A stretch of 64,000 nucleotides of DNA, taken from Monodelphis domestica (Eukaryota; Chordata; Mammalia; Didelphimorphia; Didelphidae). Position numbers and translations under genes: made by a program. The notes beneath the pieces are model-generated. The model ran no database searches. It had not been told where the DNA came from and worked only from the letters and a program-made list of their open reading frames with translations. The stretch lies in NCBI RefSeq assembly GCF_027887165.1, contig NC_077227.1, forward strand, positions 75,634,305 through 75,698,304, given 5' to 3'. Below, piece after piece: positions 12,792 through 25,700 of this stretch; position 1 is the stretch's first letter, and the number at the start of each line of letters is the position of its first letter.

Positions 12792-13456
12792 TGAGCAAAT
12801 TCAATAAAGATAAACTAAGATTCAGAATTCTGAGCTTTATCAGTTTATTAATAGGGTCCAAAATTGCTAACAAAGTGGGTCAAATGGCTACCTCAGTTAG
12901 ACCAATGATCTGAGAAGGAGGTACAGCTCATTTTTATAAGCATAGAACACAGAGCAAAACTGGATAGATGGAGGAAAATAATGCAATTGGTCATAGGGCT
13001 GACAGCATCATGAGGATGAGGACATGATTGGTTACATTAAGAAGAGTAGGCTAGTACCCACGTGGGTCTAATAGCCAGAGAGCAATGTTTGATTGATTTA
13101 TGGGACCCATCTGCATCCTAAAGACATGATAGTAGATCAGGGACAGCAGACTCCCTGACCCCCAGGAGGGAGAGAAGACTCCTTAATTGGGGATTGGAAA
13201 GAATGGACAGAATAACTTGTGGAAATCTAGTAGGTCAACTTGTAGACCTTCAAAGAGAGCAAACTGAACTTAGCAAGAGAACTGAACTTCCAAACTTAAC
13301 TCATTAGAGGCCAACTGAATCCAGAACTAAATTCAGAGTCAGAGTCATGATTTAGGCAGTCATAGAACAAAACCAATTAAATATAAATGAGAGTAATTTA
13401 AAAATGATACAGAATCAATCTATTTCAATTCTTTTTGATCAGTAAGATATAGATCA
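12792..13456 (-). mobile_element. Solo LTR-like element (fossil)
   Basis: On the minus strand the block has an LTR layout: an upstream region with ACCAATTGC, a TATA-like CTTATAAAAATGAG (near 12930-12945), then AATAAA within ATTAATAAACTGATAAAG near 12845, and an end near 12792. A 7-bp flank pair, cttgtct and cttatct, differs by one base and may be a decayed target duplication. It resembles none of the other three LTRs here. Boundaries are provisional. Confidence 0.55.
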
Positions 13457-13769
13457 CTTATCTAGAGACTAATTCGGTAAAAAAAATGTTTTTAACATAG
13501 TCATTGTTAACATTATGTACTGACATCAATTTTTCTGGTGCAACTTTAAAATGGGCTTTAACACGGCAACAAATGCAAAGGTCTAAAAAGGCTAGGGCAA
13601 GGAGCAATAAGTGCCCATTTACCACGGGTGGCAAACTAGTCATTTCCCTGCAGCCACATGAATCAAAATGAAGGATTCCACCAGGAGTCACCCAAGAAAG
13701 GTAATTATGTTTCTTCTATAATTTAAATGTAGGGTCTTATGTACACTTGTCACAATTTCCACTCACTGG

Positions 13770-13842
13770 TTGATTAATAAGTAAGAATAAGTAAGAATTA
13801 ATAAGTAAGAATAAGTAAGAAAATAAGTAAGAATAAGGTTGA
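13770..13842. repeat. AATAAGTAAG-type tandem repeat
   Basis: About seven imperfect units built on 'aataagtaag' lie between two copies of 'ggttgattaat', suggesting slippage or a local tandem duplication. The rest of 13460-13990 shows nothing recognisable. Confidence 0.75.
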
Positions 13843-13999
13843 TTAATCACAGCACAAGCCATAGTAAGACTATCTAAAACTATGGACTAATTTTAGAGGG
13901 GTGCTATTTACATATCATCAAGGCAATCAAGAAAACTCAGCCAACAGATGCATACTGTGAAACAAAAAGCCAAAGTAGTACAATAAAGAACACTAATAT

Positions 14000-15335
14000 T
14001 AACTAATATTGTTTCCTTGTACCTTAATAATCCATTCCCAATATCCATTTAATCAACACATTTCATCTTGGATCCTAAATTCCTTGTATAATCATCTGTC
14101 CCCAGTAACATTTTCTCTTAGACATATTGGAATAGGTCCTGTTCTCAGGGGCTCCACTTCAGTAATTTGCTTCTCTGGATCTAAGTCCCTTGCAAAAACA
14201 CTTTTCTTCTATCATCACTCACTAACCACTCATCCTTTGGGGTTCATTCCATCCATATTTATTATCCACTCAGGATTCTCTTTACTGACCCAGGACACTT
14301 TCTTCCCTTTATGAGCTCGGTCCCTGGCTCAATCTTTCTATCCTTTCCAAATCCTGCCCTCCTACTAGGGGGCTTTGGCATTTTGACACTCCCCTCAACC
14401 CTCTAATTTCCCAGTTCCTCAACTTTCTCATTTCCCATGACCTCCTCTACTACCACAGCTACACACAGAGGTAGTTATAGTGGAATAAATTCACTTCTAC
14501 ATTTATGGCTTCCCAAACTTTTATCTGTTCATAATGGGTTGTCAGTCCACCTTTCTACCTTGCAACTCTAGCTTTAATCTTCAACCTCACCATGACCTCC
14601 AATGCCTCTCTCTCTCTCTCTCTTATTTCTTCCCCAGGCCATCCCCCCATTACTGGATTTATTTTCCTCTTCTATACCCTGATCCAGTTGGTGAAGCAGT
14701 TCAACTCTACACTGTCCCAGTCTTCCTTTGCGTCCCTTGCCCTTTTATCCTATCTTGCCCTGCTGAGCCTAAGCCTTGGATGAATGCCCCTTCATGCTGC
14801 CTTTGCTCTTATTCAAGTGTTGCTGAAGTTGGAGAGAAAAAAATCAAGAAACCATGGGTCCCCACTGCTTCAAGGCAATACTTTTACACTTCCTTATTCA
14901 ATTCACTACTCACCAAGGTGGCTTTCCTGAAACTTTTCATCCTTCCTCAGAGCTCTGAAGGTTCCCACATCCTCCGCCCTCTCGGTTGAGAGCCTTGATT
15001 TTATTTTAAAAATCATTGAGCTCCCTCTTCTTCCCTCCTCTCATCCTATAACTCAGATGCTCGCCCTCAGTATTTCTCAATATGCTATGACCCTTCTCCT
15101 TGCCACCTTTGCATGCACATATGATCTCATTCCACCTCATCTCCTCCAGCAGATAGTTACCTCTATCATCCCCACCCTTTCACTAATCTTCAGTCTCTCC
15201 CTTTCTACTGGCTGCTTCCCTGCTGCTTATAGACATGCTCACGTCTCCCTCATCCTCAGATTCCCTCACTAGATTACTTAATTCTGGCCGGCTGTTGCCC
15301 AATACCTGCCTTCCCTTTTGAGGCCTTAATTTTCT
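14000..15335 (+). mobile_element. CR1-clade LINE body (L2-like), endonuclease to reverse transcriptase
   Basis: On the plus strand several frames carry pieces of an L2-like protein: an endonuclease-type segment near 14360-14470 (LISQFLNFLISHDLL) and, near 15126-15260, the start of the reverse transcriptase (HLLQQIVTSIIPTLSLIFS, then SLSTGCFPAA). These occur in the expected order, broken by frameshifts. It is old and without an identifiable 3' end. Confidence 0.65.
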
Positions 15336-15589
15336 GTAAATCTACCTCCTCTTCTCATCATTCAACCAAGTATGTTCTTTCTAAATCTGCCAATTATCTG
15401 ACAGATTTTTAGGATTATTGCGAGATTCCTGTTCAGATGTGTTGGAGGAGATAAGAGACTTGAATTCCTACTTTGGGTCAGACACTGGGGCAGAGGGGTG
15501 GTGGAACAAAAAGGAACAAGATGTGGTGCTTATTACCTAGTCTAGGAGGGGAAATAAAACAAGAACACCAAAAGCTAGAATACTGGAAG

Positions 15590-15795
15590 CCAAGATTACA
15601 GAATTCAGAGCTAAGAAGGAGCTGTCGAGGTTGAGACTTGAATTCTACCATCCCCACAACTGTTTTACAGATAAGGAAATGGACACCCAGAGACATCAAG
15701 TGATTTGCTAAAGATCATATAGCTGGTAAATAGCAGGATTTTAACCCAGATTGTCTGATTCCAAATCCAAGACACTTTCCATTTACCATGCTTTG
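15590..15795 (-). mobile_element. MIR-like SINE relic
   Basis: The block 'tgttttacagataaggaaatgg', 'tttgctaaagatcatatagctgg', 'ttttaacccagattgtctg' is an inverted MIR core and head. Confidence 0.65.
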
Positions 15796-16347
15796 GATGA
15801 ATAAATGAAGTATTATGAAAGTTCACCAGAAGGAGAGATGACTTCTTACTGGTATGGAAGGCTCCATGGAGGAGGAAGCTTTTGACCTGACCCTCAAAGG
15901 CTAGAAATTGGACATACTAAAGTCACAGAAGCAGGAAAGTGTACCATAGGGCTGGAGAGGGGTCAAAAACAAATAAATAATTGGGTAAAAAATGGTCTCT
16001 GTCCTCTAGGAGCTTAATCTAATTTTTTAAAAAAGAGAAACATACGGAAAGCAAAAAAGGAAATCATATCATAATGAATCATATAGTCATTATGTGGCAT
16101 AGCCCAAAATGTTTTGGAAGTACAGGAAAATATGCATGGAGACTGAGGCAAATAATAGCAAGAATATTTTTCATATTTATCTCCCTAAACATTGTGCAGG
16201 ACATATAAAAGCCAGTCAAAAAATACTTGTTGATAGTTTAAAAATCCATTCCAAGAAGTCAAAAGCCAAATTAATCCTTTTATCTGGGCTAAAGACTACA
16301 TGTAGAGTAAAAGTAAATAGACAAAAAGCCTAACAGAAATGAGAAAT

Positions 16348-16353
16348 TTTATT
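16348..16353 (-). other. Candidate CUTC polyadenylation signal
   Basis: AATAAA on the minus strand, 320 bases past the CUTC stop codon. It is the first canonical hexamer after the stop, so a short 3' UTR ending near 16325-16335 is the simplest reading. Transcript data were not available. Confidence 0.55.
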
Positions 16354-16672
16354 TGGTAAAGGTAAATCAAAGACTATATCAAATTTAATTTTTTCCAGCC
16401 TTTCGAGTAATCTCATTTTCTGGGCAGAATAAGCCTCTGGCAAAGTCTCAATCCAGCTCTGTTTAGTCATGATGATGGAGAAGGCTGGCAAGAATAACCA
16501 GATGACCAACCGTGGCTCCTCTGGAAGGATTCTCCATGGTTCGTGTGGTCAATCCCTGGCCTGTCCAGAGAAGGGGAAAGCTGTGCTATCTGGGTCCAAC
16601 AGCCTCGGACATCAGGCTTTCCTGAATCTTGATCCTGGCTCGGGCACTTCTCTCCCAGGGCTTCTGCGGGTC

Positions 16673-16784
16673 CTACAGGAAGCTCTTGGCGATGGCACAC
16701 AAGGTCCTTACTTTGGCCACATCTGTTACCTTCGAGGAATATTCTGAGTTGGAAAGGGAGGCTCCCATGGCAACAGAGGTATTT
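16673..16784 (-). CDS. CUTC: CUTC exon 9 (terminal coding)
   Basis: Acceptor ..TGACAG before AAATACC. It encodes from the split Arg233 through NTSVAMGASLSNSEYS to AIAKSFL and a TAG stop at 16673-16675. The C-terminus is AIAKSFL where human has AIAKNILV. Confidence 0.95.
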
Positions 16785-19700
16785 CTGTCAAAGACAAGAT
16801 AAAGGGCCAGATTAAGGCCTTCCCTTTGCTGGCTCTGAGCCGTTGGGCAGGCCTCACCCACGGCACCCGCTCCCTAAATCCTTTCCTGCCTCCTCCTGGG
16901 GACAGACCCGCATCACAGCAGCCCAGAGGAACTGGACTTGGGGCTCTGCAATCCTCAGCAGCACATTCCTCTTTGCAGTCCCCCGCTAGAAGATGCAGCC
17001 CAAGTTCTGCTCTTTGCAGCGGAAGACCGGCTCCACTTTGTGGAGGCTACATAACCTGGGCAGGGCCCCGGACGCTTCTTAGCTAGCCGCTCCCCCTTTG
17101 CCTCCAAACCCACCACAGCCCAGCCCCCCACAGTTGTTATGAGGAGCAATAAAACGACATGCCCCCCTCTCCCCTTCTACTAGGGCCCTGGCCCCGCCCA
17201 TTTCCCAGGACACCAAGGTTGGGGGGCTACATGGGGAAGCCCATGGGAGCTGCGGCCCCGCCCTACCGGAATTTCATGCCCGAGTCCTTGGCGGAGCGAG
17301 CAGAGCAGTGGAACTCAGTGGCGCCCGAGCCCTCAAGGATCCTCTGCAGGTTTCTCTCGGTTATGCCGCCCCCTGCGGGAGAGAGCCCAATACCACGTAA
17401 GGAGTCCTGGTCACCCCAGGCCTGCTTCACTGAGTCACTCCTCGGCCTTCCCTCGGCCAGGGGGTCGCCACCCCACAGCGTCTGATTGCCACCAATCATG
17501 AGGTCCGACCCCGCCCTCGCCGCCCCACTCCGCAACCTGCCTAACCTCCACCTTTCCTGGATTGCTCTGGTGTGGTCAGAAAATGCTCTTCTCTTCCTAC
17601 TTCATCTCTGAGGTCAGGCAAAGGGCACTGAAGATGACATCTGGATCAAGGCCCAGATCTGACACTTTTACAGTTATGTAAACTCCTATTATCCTTCAGG
17701 GCCTCAGTTTCCTCATCTGTAAAATGGGGTAATAATGTTTACTCTACCCATTTCACAAGTATCTATGAGGAAAGTGTTTTATAACCCCCACAAACACTAT
17801 ACAAGTTGTCATTCCTGCCCCTTAGTAGCCTGCCTTTATTTCCATTTGTCTTTCTTGGGTTTTGGCATGTCTCTATTTTATTATTGTTCATCTTCTAAGA
17901 AGACTAGAAAAAATACATTCACCCGTGCTCACATAAGTTTCACTTCATGAGACCATATGAATCAAGAATCTAAAAGAACTTGTCTTAACAAGCTTGGCCT
18001 AATAGTCTTAAAATACAAAACGCATCCTGAGACATCAAGCCTGATGCGATTTCTAAGACCATTCCATGCCCCCAGCACCACAGGTCGGCTGAGGAACATG
18101 AAAGGTGGATTTCCAACCACCTTTGTGCACACAGATCTCTCCCACACACACACCGCTGGCCCACTGGCATCCACAAGGTCAAACACGCCAAACAGATCTA
18201 GTTCGGTCCCTCAAAACCACTCCCACGTCCCTGCGCTCTCCATTCTCCCCGACATCTGGGCTCTGCCTCTCCCTTGGGCTCCAGCTTCCAAAGCATTCAT
18301 CACCAGGATCTCTCCCTTCCCTTATGCTCCTACTGCCCAGTGCTCCCAGCAGCCCACCTCAGGGCTCCTCTTATATGCCAGAATGATACAGGGGCCTTTA
18401 CAGATCATCTGGCAACCCCTCATTTTACAGCTAAGTAAACTAAGGCCCAGAGAGGTGGTAATGACGCTCAGGTCACCCAGCTAAGGGGATAGAATTCATG
18501 ATAGTAAGGAAGGACAGTGAATGTGCATGCACAGAAATAGGTATATGGCTGGGTAATAGGATAAACTTTAATCAGAAATTCTGGTGAATATTACAATATA
18601 AATCAACTAATCTACATGAATATGAATCATCAAAACAAGAAATCAAGACCCTCTGGGCCCTTGAGGTGTCCTGGGTAACCATAATGGATGTCAATAACCA
18701 CTTAAGAGTAGATGTGTTCACTGAGAGACTTCTGGACAAATGGTGGTCTAGTTACTATACTCATGTTTTGTGTCAGCAATGGACACTGCTATCTCTTACA
18801 ACCAACTCATTTTAAAATGAATGATCAAGTTTAGAGAGATATCAGGATTCTTAACTGAGATTTTTATTAGGCCTTTTTGTAATGGGATTTCATCAATGAA
18901 ATGACGATGAAAGCCAACAAGGAAATGAATATATTTCCTTTGCAAACAAGTTTGAATTATGAATCTTAAAAATAAAGGAAACAGGGGGCAGCTGGGTAGC
19001 TCAGTGGATTGAGAACCAGGCCTAGAGACTGGAGGTCCTAGGTTCAAATCTGGCCTCAGACACTTCCCAGCTGTGTGACCCTGGGCAAGTCACTTGACCC
19101 CCATTGCCTAGCCCTTACCTCTCTTCTGCCTTGGAGCCAATACACAGTATTGGCTCCAAGACGGAAGGTAAGGGTTTAAAAAAAATACAAATAAAAAAAA
19201 ATAAGGGAAACAAGTTGTACTTCAGAATTTTTGCTGCCAATAATAATTTCTTGAATAGAAAAACAAGCCTTCATGACTTTCACTGACCAAGTTGTCCTAC
19301 AATCATAAATGACCACTTTTACTTATAAGATTGGTAAATAGTATGTAGTTCTAGTTCTCTGTTTTCAAGAAGTTGCTGAACAACTTACAGACTTTCTTCT
19401 GGGATATATTCTATTTTCTCAAACTTAATTATTCTGTTTTACCAATCAGTTTCCAATATATAGGTTGTAATCTAGCTAGCGTTCAAAGTAGCCCCTCCAT
19501 TTTGCAGTCTGGAGGCATAACATCATTGATGCTGATTATTATTTTTCCTCCTTTCTGTAATACATCAATCCTGATCAGTAACAACTTCTGGGCAACATAC
19601 AGAAGACCCCCAGAAACTCAGTTAAATGTGATCTCTTCTAAATTTGTACTGAATCATTTTGTAGCAAAAGAATATATTGAAGCTGGAATTTTAAATCACT

Positions 19701-22700
19701 TAACCCTAATGACAACTGAAACAAAACTCATTTTCTCCACAAATTAACTGTTTCTTCAACTTTAACTACTATGTTGTTAATCTTTCTAATTATTAAGGGT
19801 TTACTGTTGAACTATGTCCCTAATTTTATTTTAATGATGTTAAATCCCTTTATAGGCATAAATTTCTCCATTTTATGCATTTATTCATACTAAACTCTAT
19901 TACTATAGTATAACTAAAATTTTTAGCAATTTTTAGTAGTTTAGGAAGCTGTGTTTTAAAGCTTGTATATAATTTTAAATTATTCACTTTAAGAAAATTA
20001 ACTATTCACTTAAATTATTCACTTTCTTTAAACTCAAAGCAATAAACAGACTGTCTACCCTGAAACATTAACCATTTTTTATGTATGAACCTCAACATAA
20101 AAAGTGTTTACATATTCCATTTGACCAGGCTCCTGTCTCTTGCCTTATTCTACTTCAAAGTTCTTTTCATAAACTCCTAACTTATATCTAACTTATAACC
20201 ATATTCCTCCTCTCCCCTTCCCCACATACATCTTGACTCAAAGAAAATTCCTTCTTCTCATTAAAGTACTTCATTTTGATTCTGGGTCCCCTTAACTAAT
20301 TTCTTCCAAAATGAGCCATCTATTTTGCTTCTAAGCCAAAATTTCCTATATATCACTGGAAGTGTCTACATTATTTTCATCATGGATTTATTGGCGAAAA
20401 AACAGAATTGGGCGATCACCGATTTTCAGAATTTAGAATGTATTCAATTTATTTGATGTCCCATTTGTATCTTCTCTATTTTCCCTAAATAATTCACTTT
20501 TCCTTTCAAATACTATTTACTAGATCATCTGTCCATGTTCTTCACCTCCACTTCTAGAAACACTGACTTAAACCTGACAAAATATAACTGTTGGATATTA
20601 TCCCTGAAGACATAATTCTGCATTGTTGTCTATCCTTCTGGCACAGAATTTCTCCTAAGGGCATTACATTGCTTCTCCTCAGTTAAAAAAAATAAAACAA
20701 AACAAAAAAACCCAACTATACCAAAAGATAGTAACCAGAGGAAAACTCCCATGATTCTGTGACATACTTTCATCCTAAGATTTCCCCAATTTCAAGTCTT
20801 CTCCAGGAAATCATCTACTAGAATATTCTCTTTACTCTAAAATATCCCCTCTTAGTCAGCATAGGCCTGCCAGTCTAGAACATTTTCCCCTAAATATACT
20901 TAAAAAAATGTTTGCTATACTGCTCTTTTTCATATCCATCTGCCTCCTTTCTCATCTTACACTGAATTTCAATGTTACAACTAGCAAATGGATAAATAAA
21001 TAAATACCTGGCATTATCACAATCTTGCCTTTTGCCTGAAAAAAGAAAAAAGGCAAATTTAAATATTCTTCCTTTGCATAGGATAATGAAACAGAGGACA
21101 GAAATGAGTCAAAGCACATTTAGTTTATTTTGTTTTATTTTATTTTATTTGTTTTATTTTGTTTGTTTGTTATATTTTATTTTATTTATTTTAGCTTGAT
21201 GTCTGATTTCAAACAGGACCACCATATTTCTTTTGCACTTTTGAGTGGGTTGTTGTATTTTATTATCTAATGTAAGCAAATTTCTGCCTTGAGAGCGGTA
21301 TGAGAGGAGATCTTTACCAGACTGAAAGGGTAATTTTAACATATTGAAGGAGAAATGTTTTAACAGAACTCAAGTGGTTTAAAAAGAGTATAGGAGCTAG
21401 GAGAATCTAAATCAACAAATGTAGTTTACTGGGGGAAAAAAGAGCCATAAGACCTAGACTCTTGCCTCAGATGGATGACTTGGGCCTTAACACCCTATCT
21501 CTGAGCCTCTGTATCCTCATCTGCAAACAAGGACAACAGCACTTCTTCACCAGGTACAGGGGACAACTAAGTGCTATAAGGTATGGGAAAGCGCTCTGAA
21601 AACACTATAAAATCTCTTCTTAATCACCACTAATGAAATCTCAAAAATTTCTGTCTCAAATGACCACTAGTTTATTAAGTAAAGGGTGTGATGACAGCTG
21701 GTTTTCCACAAATTAGCAGAAGTAACGGCTTCAAGATAATTCTTTATATGTTACTGAAAAAAGGAATGTCATAAACTTAAACCCTACACTTCCTCAAATA
21801 TTCTTGTTGGATCATCACATCAATTAACCAAGAATACAGTTTAATTTATCCTTTACCTACTTTTCAGTAATGAAATACTAGTTTCTAAATACATTCTAAT
21901 AATAGTAGCAGACAAAGCTTGGGATAGTCAGAGTTTTGTTTAAGCTTTCAATGTTCTACTGTGCTTTGTATTGTTTTTGTTTTTAAATAAAATCCCTCAT
22001 GACATAATAACTAAAATTAGAATTCAAAACAGGGTGATTCCACTGTGATACTCAAAGGCACTGGAGCTTTTGGAAAGCAGGCATGTTAACAGTGACAGTG
22101 GAAGTGAAAGTTATCCCTAGAAAGTCACACTATGTACATGGTTAACTCAATCTCTCTCTGCCTTAGTTCCCATATCCACAAAATGGGAATTTTGGATAGG
22201 GAGCACCTACCTGTCAGAGTAGTTGTAAGAATCAAAGGTGATAATAATACTTTGCAAAATCTTAAAGCACTTTATAAGTGCTAGCTCTTGTTATTAATAC
22301 ATGCAAAGTAAAATGAAAGTAAATAGTCAATGTATTATTATATATATAGAATTATATATATACACATATATATAATTATCTTGACTATTCACAATAGGAT
22401 GAGTTTTTAAAGCATGGACCAGTTTTCTCTTGACAGCTGGGTGGTGCAGTAGACAGAATGCTGGGCTTGGAGTCAGGAAGGTCTGAGTTAAAGTCTTGGC
22501 TTAGACACTTAGTGGCTATGTGACTCTGGGCAAGTCTCTTAACCTCTCAGCCTTGGCTATTGTGGGGAAACCAAGTGAGAGAACATATATAAAGGACTAT
22601 ATAATTATTAACTACTTTCTCTCATTAGCCTTTTCAACTGCTCTGATGGTATATGAACATATAATGTAACAAGGACAGATTTTTTACTATTAAGTTATAC

Positions 22701-25700
22701 TGAACCATAAGGGAAAAAAATCTAGCTGGGAAACACACGGAGACGAGCTAACTTAACTGACTTGGTAGGGAGGGCATTTTTTCCCCTTACAGACATAGAA
22801 TAAATGAGAAGTTCCCTTAATCCTAAGTACTAAAAGCATACCTAGACTCCATATCATGATCACTGAAAGTTCAAAAGAAGGAAAGGTACTTGCAAGGGTA
22901 GGAAGAGATAGGAAGAAGAAAGCAAATAAAGGGGAAGGGAAGACGTGAGAAGAGGAAGAAGGAAACAAAAGTTTGGGGGGAAGATGGGAAGGACAGAAGA
23001 TAGTCAAGAGAAATGTGTTAAGAAAAAAGAAGACAAAGTGAGACAGAAATGAAAGGAGAAAAGTTAAAAATGTGGAACACAAAGGGAACATTTTAAAAGA
23101 CAAACTTGGAGAGAAGAATGAAGCATGTAGTAAAGACAAGAAGCAGTGACTATAGAGGAGAAGCAACCACAGTTGAGAGATACAAAGGTGGCCACAAGCA
23201 GGGAAAGGACCAGAGAAAAATCAAGAAGACGCATTTTCTTCTGATTTGTAACAAGCTAAGCTATACTCATTTTCAACAACCTCTCTGAAGCATTGTTAAT
23301 GGAAAGTTAAAACACAATTCATATTCTCTTAAGTGAAAATGGTTACACAATAGATCCAGGTATATTAAATAAGCTATAGTTATTTGGGTTTCAAATTTCC
23401 TTCAGTTAAAAGTGGGGGTGGGGGGGACTGGGAGGGGAAACATAATTGTTGAGCACCTTTTATTTTTTGAAGGATCTTTATTTAGAATTAGAGACATGCC
23501 ATTAGATATTCAGGATTTCAGGCCCTTTAATTTAGGTAATCCTACCACATACCAGATAATAACCCCTCTAAAACACAGCAAATTTCTAAGAATTCCTATG
23601 GCTGAAAATTTGACCACTTGTGCAAAGCTGTGTTGCACCTCCTTTAATTTAATTAATATAGTTTATACTTGAGCTTTTGCAACTTATAAGAACTGGTTGG
23701 TCAGTGCTTTTACTCCGTTGACATGGCCTGTAACAAACAGTTCTTAGTTATTTATCTATTTCCCCATGCCATGAGCAAGCATGGACACATAATATGGCTT
23801 TGGTGGAGGCAGAAGATTCTATGCAGTGAAAGTAAACAATGAACAATGAAATTGCAAAAATGAACAAATTTTGTGTATTTCTTTTTGTGGGGCAAAAGAA
23901 ATAGATCAACCTAGCCTATTTTGATAATGCTTGCCAAATTCTAGTATCTGCTAAAAAATAAATCAACTTCCCTCAAATTAAAACAAAAGCAAGCTAAATG
24001 TCTCTACATATATTCATGCTGTAGGATTCATAGTTTAAAATTATCTAAGAGTGTCTAAAGTTATCAACCACAATCTTGTCTGTTGCTTACAGAGAGCACT
24101 TTATTACAGCAATAGATAAAAATTTTTACAACTTGTCCCATCATATGTTCTTATCTTCAATGAAAGATCATTTTAGAGCCATAGCAAAGAATTTTTGAAA
24201 AAGATAATTTGAAAGAATGATGCTTTGACCTTTGGCTCAACGACAATTAACTATATGGGGAGGCACCTCATGGGGGAGACAGGTGGGAAGAGAGACAAAA
24301 GCGAGCATGTAGTTACCAAGTTATAACTATTATCAAGTCAGAAAGAAAGTTCTAGAGCATGTTCTCCAAGAAGTATATATTTAGTTCAACATCCTACAAT
24401 AGTTTAATAGATTCTAAATTATATGTACAAGGAAAAAACAAGTAGATAAAAGACTGTTTATTCTCCACACTACGATCTGCAGTTTGACGAAGAGACCGGT
24501 GAGCTGGTCTATCAGGATGGATTCATTTTATAGAGAACTCATATACCACGTCTCCCTAACCTATCCCTCCTCTGAAGTTCCCTATTTCCACTAAGGACAC
24601 CATCATTCTCCCAATAACCCAGGTTCATTCACAACTTCCTTTCTCACTTAAACACTCTCATCCCACGTCCAACTAATTGAGGTCTTCATTAATCTCTCAG
24701 TTAAACTATTACAATAGCTTACTCATTTCTCTCTTTTCAGCCTTTTCCCTTGCCAATTAATTTATGTTTCAAAGACTTGTCAACTGATATCCCAAACACA
24801 GATTTAACCATGTCATTCCCCAATATAAAAATTTGCAGTAGTTCCCTGTCGGTCTCGATGATAAAATACAAAAATCCTCAGACTAGCGCATTTAAAGTGC
24901 TGGACAAACTGACTGCCACCTGCTTTGCTAATTTCATGCTATTCCCTGTCAGGCACTCTCCATTCTGGTCAAATTGGCCCACACCCAAACTCTTCCCTTG
25001 AACCCAGGCACCTTAGCCCAAATGGTATCCTCTCCTTACCTTGCCTCCTAGACTGCAGTTTTCTTCCAAGTCCAACTCGGCTGCTATCTCCTCCCCAAGC
25101 CCTTTCCTGACCCTCCAGTTGACAATACTTTCTCCCTCTAAGAGTTCTTTTGTATCTACTTTGTAACTACTTTCCTAAGAACATGTTTTACTTAAGCAGC
25201 TTCGGCTGAACTGAAGCACACAGATTTCTGACAGACACTGCAGATGGCCAAAGAGTTTGGCCTAAAATTGCATAGACAAAAGTCAAAGGCTTAGACTGTA
25301 TCTGGAATGTTGGACAGTGCTTTTAACAACTTCAAGTTTCTCCCCAAAATGAAAACTCATTTTTAGTTTTCACATTATCTAGTGATTAAATAGTGATGGT
25401 GGTAAAACACTGGACATCACAATTTCTAAATAATTAATGAAATGGATGGAGATATGGATGTTATTAGGCTACAGTATAGTACCAATGCTAATACATGCAG
25501 GAAGTAGCAGAAAAGATGTTACTCAAGGAGACCTAACTAGAAAAAGAGGAGCAAAACCAAGGGATAGAAAACTGACAGTGTGCTTGCTTCAGTGACATTC
25601 AAGTGGTAACTAATGGAAGGGCACTAAATTATTGGGTGGATTCCTTTTGAAGGGCCACATAGGATGAGAAAGTAGAGTTGGGTTGTAATTAATGATATAG

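Noticed and set aside
13458-13691. A 77-codon minus-strand frame as part of a viral interior next to the LTR at 12792
   Set aside because: No retroviral motif is visible and the segment is on the upstream side of that LTR, not where an interior would lie.
17957-18484. A 175-codon plus-strand frame in CUTC intron 7
   Set aside because: No recognisable domain, overlaps a MIR relic at its end, and has no splice or promoter context.
18984-19100. tRNA gene called from box A and box B-like sequence
   Set aside because: The tRNA-like head continues into a SINE body with an A tail and target duplication, and the same head recurs many times in the window. No stand-alone tRNA cloverleaf was found.
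22753-23166. A 137-codon minus-strand frame rich in Leu, Ser and Phe
   Set aside because: It is the reverse complement of a purine-rich tract; low-complexity composition explains the open frame.
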